From contig NZ_LMCP01000046.1 in NCBI RefSeq assembly GCF_001425625.1, positions 6,107 through 70,106 on the forward strand: a DNA stretch of 64,000 nucleotides, written 5' to 3'. Each line of letters starts with the position of its first letter. Within the stretch, counting starts at the first letter, position 1. Below, one piece after another: positions 61,567 to 64,000 of this stretch. The notes below the pieces were generated by a model. It ran no database searches, had not been told where the DNA came from, and saw only the letters and a program-made list of their open reading frames with translations. The position numbers and the translations under genes are program-made. Origin of the DNA: Mesorhizobium sp. Root102 (GTDB lineage: Bacteria; Pseudomonadota; Alphaproteobacteria; Rhizobiales; Rhizobiaceae).

Positions 61567-62736
61567 TCAACCGCGTTGCGCGTGCGCCTCCAGGAACCGC
61601 TCCGAAATGGTGAATCCCAGACCCGGTCCTTCCGGGATCGCTATCATACCGTCCTTGGCTTCGACAGTCTCTTCGATCAGGTCATGGATCATCGGGTTGG
61701 CGCCGAGCGAATATTCGACGGTAAAACTCGACGGCGAGGCGGCGCAGACATGCAAGCCGGCGAAGAAGCAGGGCGCGCCGGCCCACAGATGCGGTGCAAA
61801 GCGCAGGTTGAAGGCGCTGGCGATGGTGCCGATCTTCATCGCCTCGCTGATGCCGCCGCAGAAGGCAGGATCGGGCTGGAAGATGTCGGCGGCCTTCAGC
61901 ACAGCAAGGTCGCGGAAGGCATAGCGTGTAGCCTCGCTTTCGCCGGTGGCGATCGGAACGGAGCCCGATGCCCGCACTTCGGCCATGCCGGGCTTGTCGT
62001 CGGCGATGATAGGCTCCTCGAACCAGGCGAGATCCAGATCGTTGACGAGGTGAATGAAGCGCTTGGCTTCCGCCACCGTATAGGTGCCGTGCGCGTCGAC
62101 CATCAACTCGACATCGGGGCCGAGCGCCTGCCGTGCGGCGCGGACGCGGGTGGCGGAAATGTGTGCCGCGCCGTCCATGGCGCCAACCCGCATCTTCAGT
62201 GCCTTGAAGCCGCCCTTGGCGATATAGGATTTCAACTGCTCGCCGATGGCGCCGGCGGCCGCCCAGCCGCCGGATGCATAGGCCGGCATGCGATCGAGCT
62301 TGCGGCCGCCGAGCAGCCGCCAGACCGGCACGCCAAGCGATTTGCCGAGGATGTCCCACAGCGCGATGTCGACGGCACTGATGGCGGCGATGCTCATGCC
62401 GCGCCGCGCCAGCTGCGGCATGGCGTGGCCGGCGCGGGCGGCGCTATCGTGGCGACCGCCATTGTAGAGCATCTCCCAGATGACGCCGATGTCGGCCGGA
62501 TCGCGCCCGATCAATTGCGGCCCGACCTCATGGTTCAGCATGTGGACGAGCGCGCCGTAGCTGCCGGCGCTGCCGGCGGCGTTCTTGCCTTCGCCCCAGC
62601 CGACCAACCCGTCATCGGTCTCGATGCGCAGGATGGCGGCGTCGAAGGTCGTCACCTGGCCGAAGTCGCTGCGGTGTTGCCGAGCGGCTTCGATCGGGAT
62701 GCGGACCCACCAGGCTTGGACGGTCTTGATGCGCAT
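61567..62736 (-). CDS. Mandelate racemase/muconate lactonizing enzyme family protein (probable sugar-acid dehydratase)
   Basis: 389 residues, enolase superfamily. Metal ligands Asp214 (VDAHG), Glu240 (FEEP) and Glu266 (TGESE); catalytic His316 (APHLWAG) with Asp289. The first base pair reads Lys181-Met-Arg183 where mandelate racemase has K-x-K. The His-Asp dyad places it in the MR subgroup, most members of which dehydrate aldonic acids. Second gene of the operon after the isomerase, before the GntR gene. Confidence 0.85.
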   Translation of the reverse strand: MRIKTVQAWWVRIPIEAARQHRSDFGQVTTFDAAILRIETDDGLVGWGEGKNAAGSAGSYGALVHMLNHEVGPQLIGRDPADIGVIWEMLYNGGRHDSAARAGHAMPQLARRGMSIAAISAVDIALWDILGKSLGVPVWRLLGGRKLDRMPAYASGGWAAAGAIGEQLKSYIAKGGFKALKMRVGAMDGAAHISATRVRAARQALGPDVELMVDAHGTYTVAEAKRFIHLVNDLDLAWFEEPIIADDKPGMAEVRASGSVPIATGESEATRYAFRDLAVLKAADIFQPDPAFCGGISEAMKIGTIASAFNLRFAPHLWAGAPCFFAGLHVCAASPSSFTVEYSLGANPMIHDLIEETVEAKDGMIAIPEGPGLGFTISERFLEAHAQRG

Positions 62737-62798
62737 ATTCTTCCCCAGCCCTGCCGCCGGTCAGGGCGGAAAGGGCAAATTCCCCAACAGGCAGCCGG

Positions 62799-63686
62799 CT
62801 ATTTGATCAGCGGCAGCAACGTTTCGGCGTTGATGCGCATCTGGTCGGTGTAGAACTTTTCCGTGAGCACGCTGGAGCCGTGGTCCTGGATGAACTTCAG
62901 CTGTTCGGGTGAGATGTCGACCGGATTGCGCTCGACCATGTCGGGATAGGGGGCCGCCGGCGTCCGGTCTACGGGGGCTACGAATTCGTTGGTCAGCGCG
63001 CCATCGTAGCCGATATCCCGCAACGTAGCGACGATCTTAGGCCAGTCGATCTGGCCAAGGCCGGCGGCAAAGCGGTTATTGTCGGCGACGTGGAAGTCGA
63101 ACAGGCGCTTTCCGACCTGCCGGATCGCGTCATAGACGTTAAATTCTTCCATGTGGATGTGGTAGGCATCGAGGCAGACACCGCATTCGGGGCTGACCGC
63201 GTCGGCCAGTGCCAGGGCCTGGGCGCCGCGATTGAACAGGTAGGTTTCGAAGCGATTGAGCGGCTCGACGGCGATCTTGACACCGACCTTCTTGGCATGG
63301 GTGAAGCATTCACGCGTGGCGTCGACAACCCACTTCCATTCCTCTTCCTCGGTGCCGTCGGGCACCACCTTGCCGACCGTCGCGGGAACCAGCGTGATGA
63401 TCTCGCCATCGAGTTCGCTGACCATGGTCAGCACGTCCTTGACATATTGCACGGAGCGCTCGCGCTGGCCCTGGTTCCTGGCGGCGAGGTTGCGCTCGCC
63501 CAGCATCAGCGTCACCGCGCCCCAGCAGCGGATGCCATGCTCCTTCAGCAGCGCCCGCGTCTCCTTGGTCTTGTACTGCTCAGGCTCGCCGGAAATCTCA
63601 ATCGACTCATAGCCGAATTTCTTGATGCGCTTGAGCGTCGTCTCCAAAGGTTCCGCGCGCATCCAGTTGTGCGTCGAAAGATGCAT
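62799..63686 (-). CDS. Sugar phosphate isomerase/epimerase (TIM barrel)
   Basis: 295 residues from ATG 63686 (GGAAGGA seven bases ahead; the frame to 63788 overruns the operator). Metal-binding positions of the xylose-isomerase-like barrel are present: Glu141 (AVEPLNRFE), Asp173 and His176 (CLDAYHIHM), His199 (FHVADNNR) and Glu234 (TNEF). Close in style to D-tagatose 3-epimerase proteins. It would epimerise or isomerise a ketose. First gene of the sugar-acid operon. Confidence 0.88.
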   Translation of the reverse strand: MHLSTHNWMRAEPLETTLKRIKKFGYESIEISGEPEQYKTKETRALLKEHGIRCWGAVTLMLGERNLAARNQGQRERSVQYVKDVLTMVSELDGEIITLVPATVGKVVPDGTEEEEWKWVVDATRECFTHAKKVGVKIAVEPLNRFETYLFNRGAQALALADAVSPECGVCLDAYHIHMEEFNVYDAIRQVGKRLFDFHVADNNRFAAGLGQIDWPKIVATLRDIGYDGALTNEFVAPVDRTPAAPYPDMVERNPVDISPEQLKFIQDHGSSVLTEKFYTDQMRINAETLLPLIK

Positions 63687-63785
63687 CGTCTGTCCTTCCC
63701 AATCGTCTCTATGGTTCGCCTGCGACATGCATCGCCAAAAGGCGACGCAACGGTTCCTCCCCAAGGCATCCCCAGCCTTTTCTCT

Positions 63786-63802
63786 CAAACTGGTTCGACC
63801 AA
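63786..63802. promoter_or_regulatory. FCD-GntR-type operator at the isomerase operon
   Basis: AACTGGT-TCG-ACCAATT, six of seven pairs matched, 100 bases before the isomerase ATG. A TATAAT hexamer on the minus strand lies upstream (63888-63893), so the site would be inside the leader, downstream of transcription start. Confidence 0.65.
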
Positions 63803-63951
63803 TTGGGCCTGAAGGGAGGTCTACAGCAAATTCTGCGGGACGGCAAGAAGTGCGGGAATGCGACTTTGTGCACGAATTACTTCTTTGATTATATTGAGAT
63901 ATATATCCCTATCTCGTGTGATCGTGGGGCCTTGACGATGCATCGCCAGGC

Positions 63952-63979
63952 TTGACCAAATTCGCATATTTGGTAATAC
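63952..63979 (+). promoter_or_regulatory. Outward-facing promoter at the right edge
   Basis: TTGACC (63952-63957), 16-base spacer, TAATAC (63974-63979). It points out of the window, so a plus-strand gene probably begins just beyond 64000. Its -10 is covered by the operator at 63968-63985. Confidence 0.6.
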
Positions 63980-63985
63980 CAGAAT
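63968..63985. promoter_or_regulatory. FCD-GntR-type operator at the right edge
   Basis: ATTTGGT-AAT-ACCAGAAT; core TTGGTAATACCAGA is identical to that at 49147-49160. It overlaps the -10 of the outward promoter, and lies upstream of the isomerase operon as a possible second site for looping. The rest of 63687-64000 shows no gene. Confidence 0.65.
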
Positions 63986-64000
63986 AGTGGCGCCTGCAAG

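Noticed and set aside
1-64000. CRISPR array, rRNA, full insertion sequence or phage module
   Set aside because: No regular spaced repeats, no rRNA sequence and no intact transposase or phage structural gene were seen; only the recombinase scrap at 24541-24753 is mobile-element related.

Overview
The window is high-GC, gene-dense alphaproteobacterial DNA. Its content fits a soil Hyphomicrobiales chromosome, most like Mesorhizobium: many LysR, GntR, SorC and DeoR regulators, three complete sugar or peptide ABC operons, MFS exporters, polyol and sugar-acid enzymes, and a rhizobial-type palindromic intergenic repeat. The genus is inferred from gene style only; no 16S or core marker is present apart from the 3' half of an initiator tRNA at the left edge.

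Layout. (1) 1-4.9 kb: the end of tRNA-fMet and its terminator, then a decayed GNAT/phospholipase-D chimera, an acetyltransferase, a DoxX protein, an AhpD-like protein with a divergent LysR, and a CGNR regulator. (2) 5-24.4 kb: a redox and stress district. It holds a secreted Asp-nucleophile alpha/beta hydrolase; a bufferin-type RiPP operon (bufA-bufB-bufC-DoxX-flavodoxin-like quinone reductase); a patatin that has lost its catalytic dyad; a cupin, an MFS exporter and a DUF302 protein; a 3-hydroxybutyrate dehydrogenase-patatin-NDH-2 operon; and two peroxiredoxin-like proteins, each next to LysR genes. Three of its LysRs are close paralogues. (3) 24.5-25 kb: a scar made of a serine-recombinase fragment and an FAD-oxidoreductase fragment.

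(4) 25-36.4 kb: a one-direction sugar or polyol operon: CUT2 ABC transporter, SorC regulator, aldo/keto reductase, GlpD/EryB-like FAD dehydrogenase, class I aldolase, FGGY kinase and GMC oxidoreductase. The likely logic is import, phosphorylation, oxidation of the polyol phosphate, then aldol cleavage. (5) 36.4-37.4 kb: gene remnants, including a conserved gene with two frameshifts. (6) 37.5-45.5 kb: a DeoR regulator, then a peptide-type ABC operon with an ATC-hydrolase-like gene, divergent from an M24 peptidase.

(7) 45.5-49 kb: a palindromic repeat, then cupin, PEP-hydrolase-like and UPF0261 genes divergent from a TetR gene. (8) 49.3-55.1 kb: a CUT1 ABC operon with two ATPases and a tiny two-helix membrane protein. 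(9) 55.2-64 kb: AraC/MFS divergent pair, GFA protein, amidase, a small secreted protein, and a sugar-acid operon (isomerase, enolase-superfamily enzyme, FCD-GntR regulator, 2-hydroxyacid dehydrogenase).

Two patterns cross these units. Five good copies and one weaker copy of a TGGT-N3-ACCA palindrome lie in the intergenic regions at 44.1, 49.0, 49.15, 63.8 and 63.97 kb, which suggests one FCD-GntR regulon. All three ABC operons carry a strong hairpin directly after the binding-protein gene, which would set binding-protein excess over the membrane parts.
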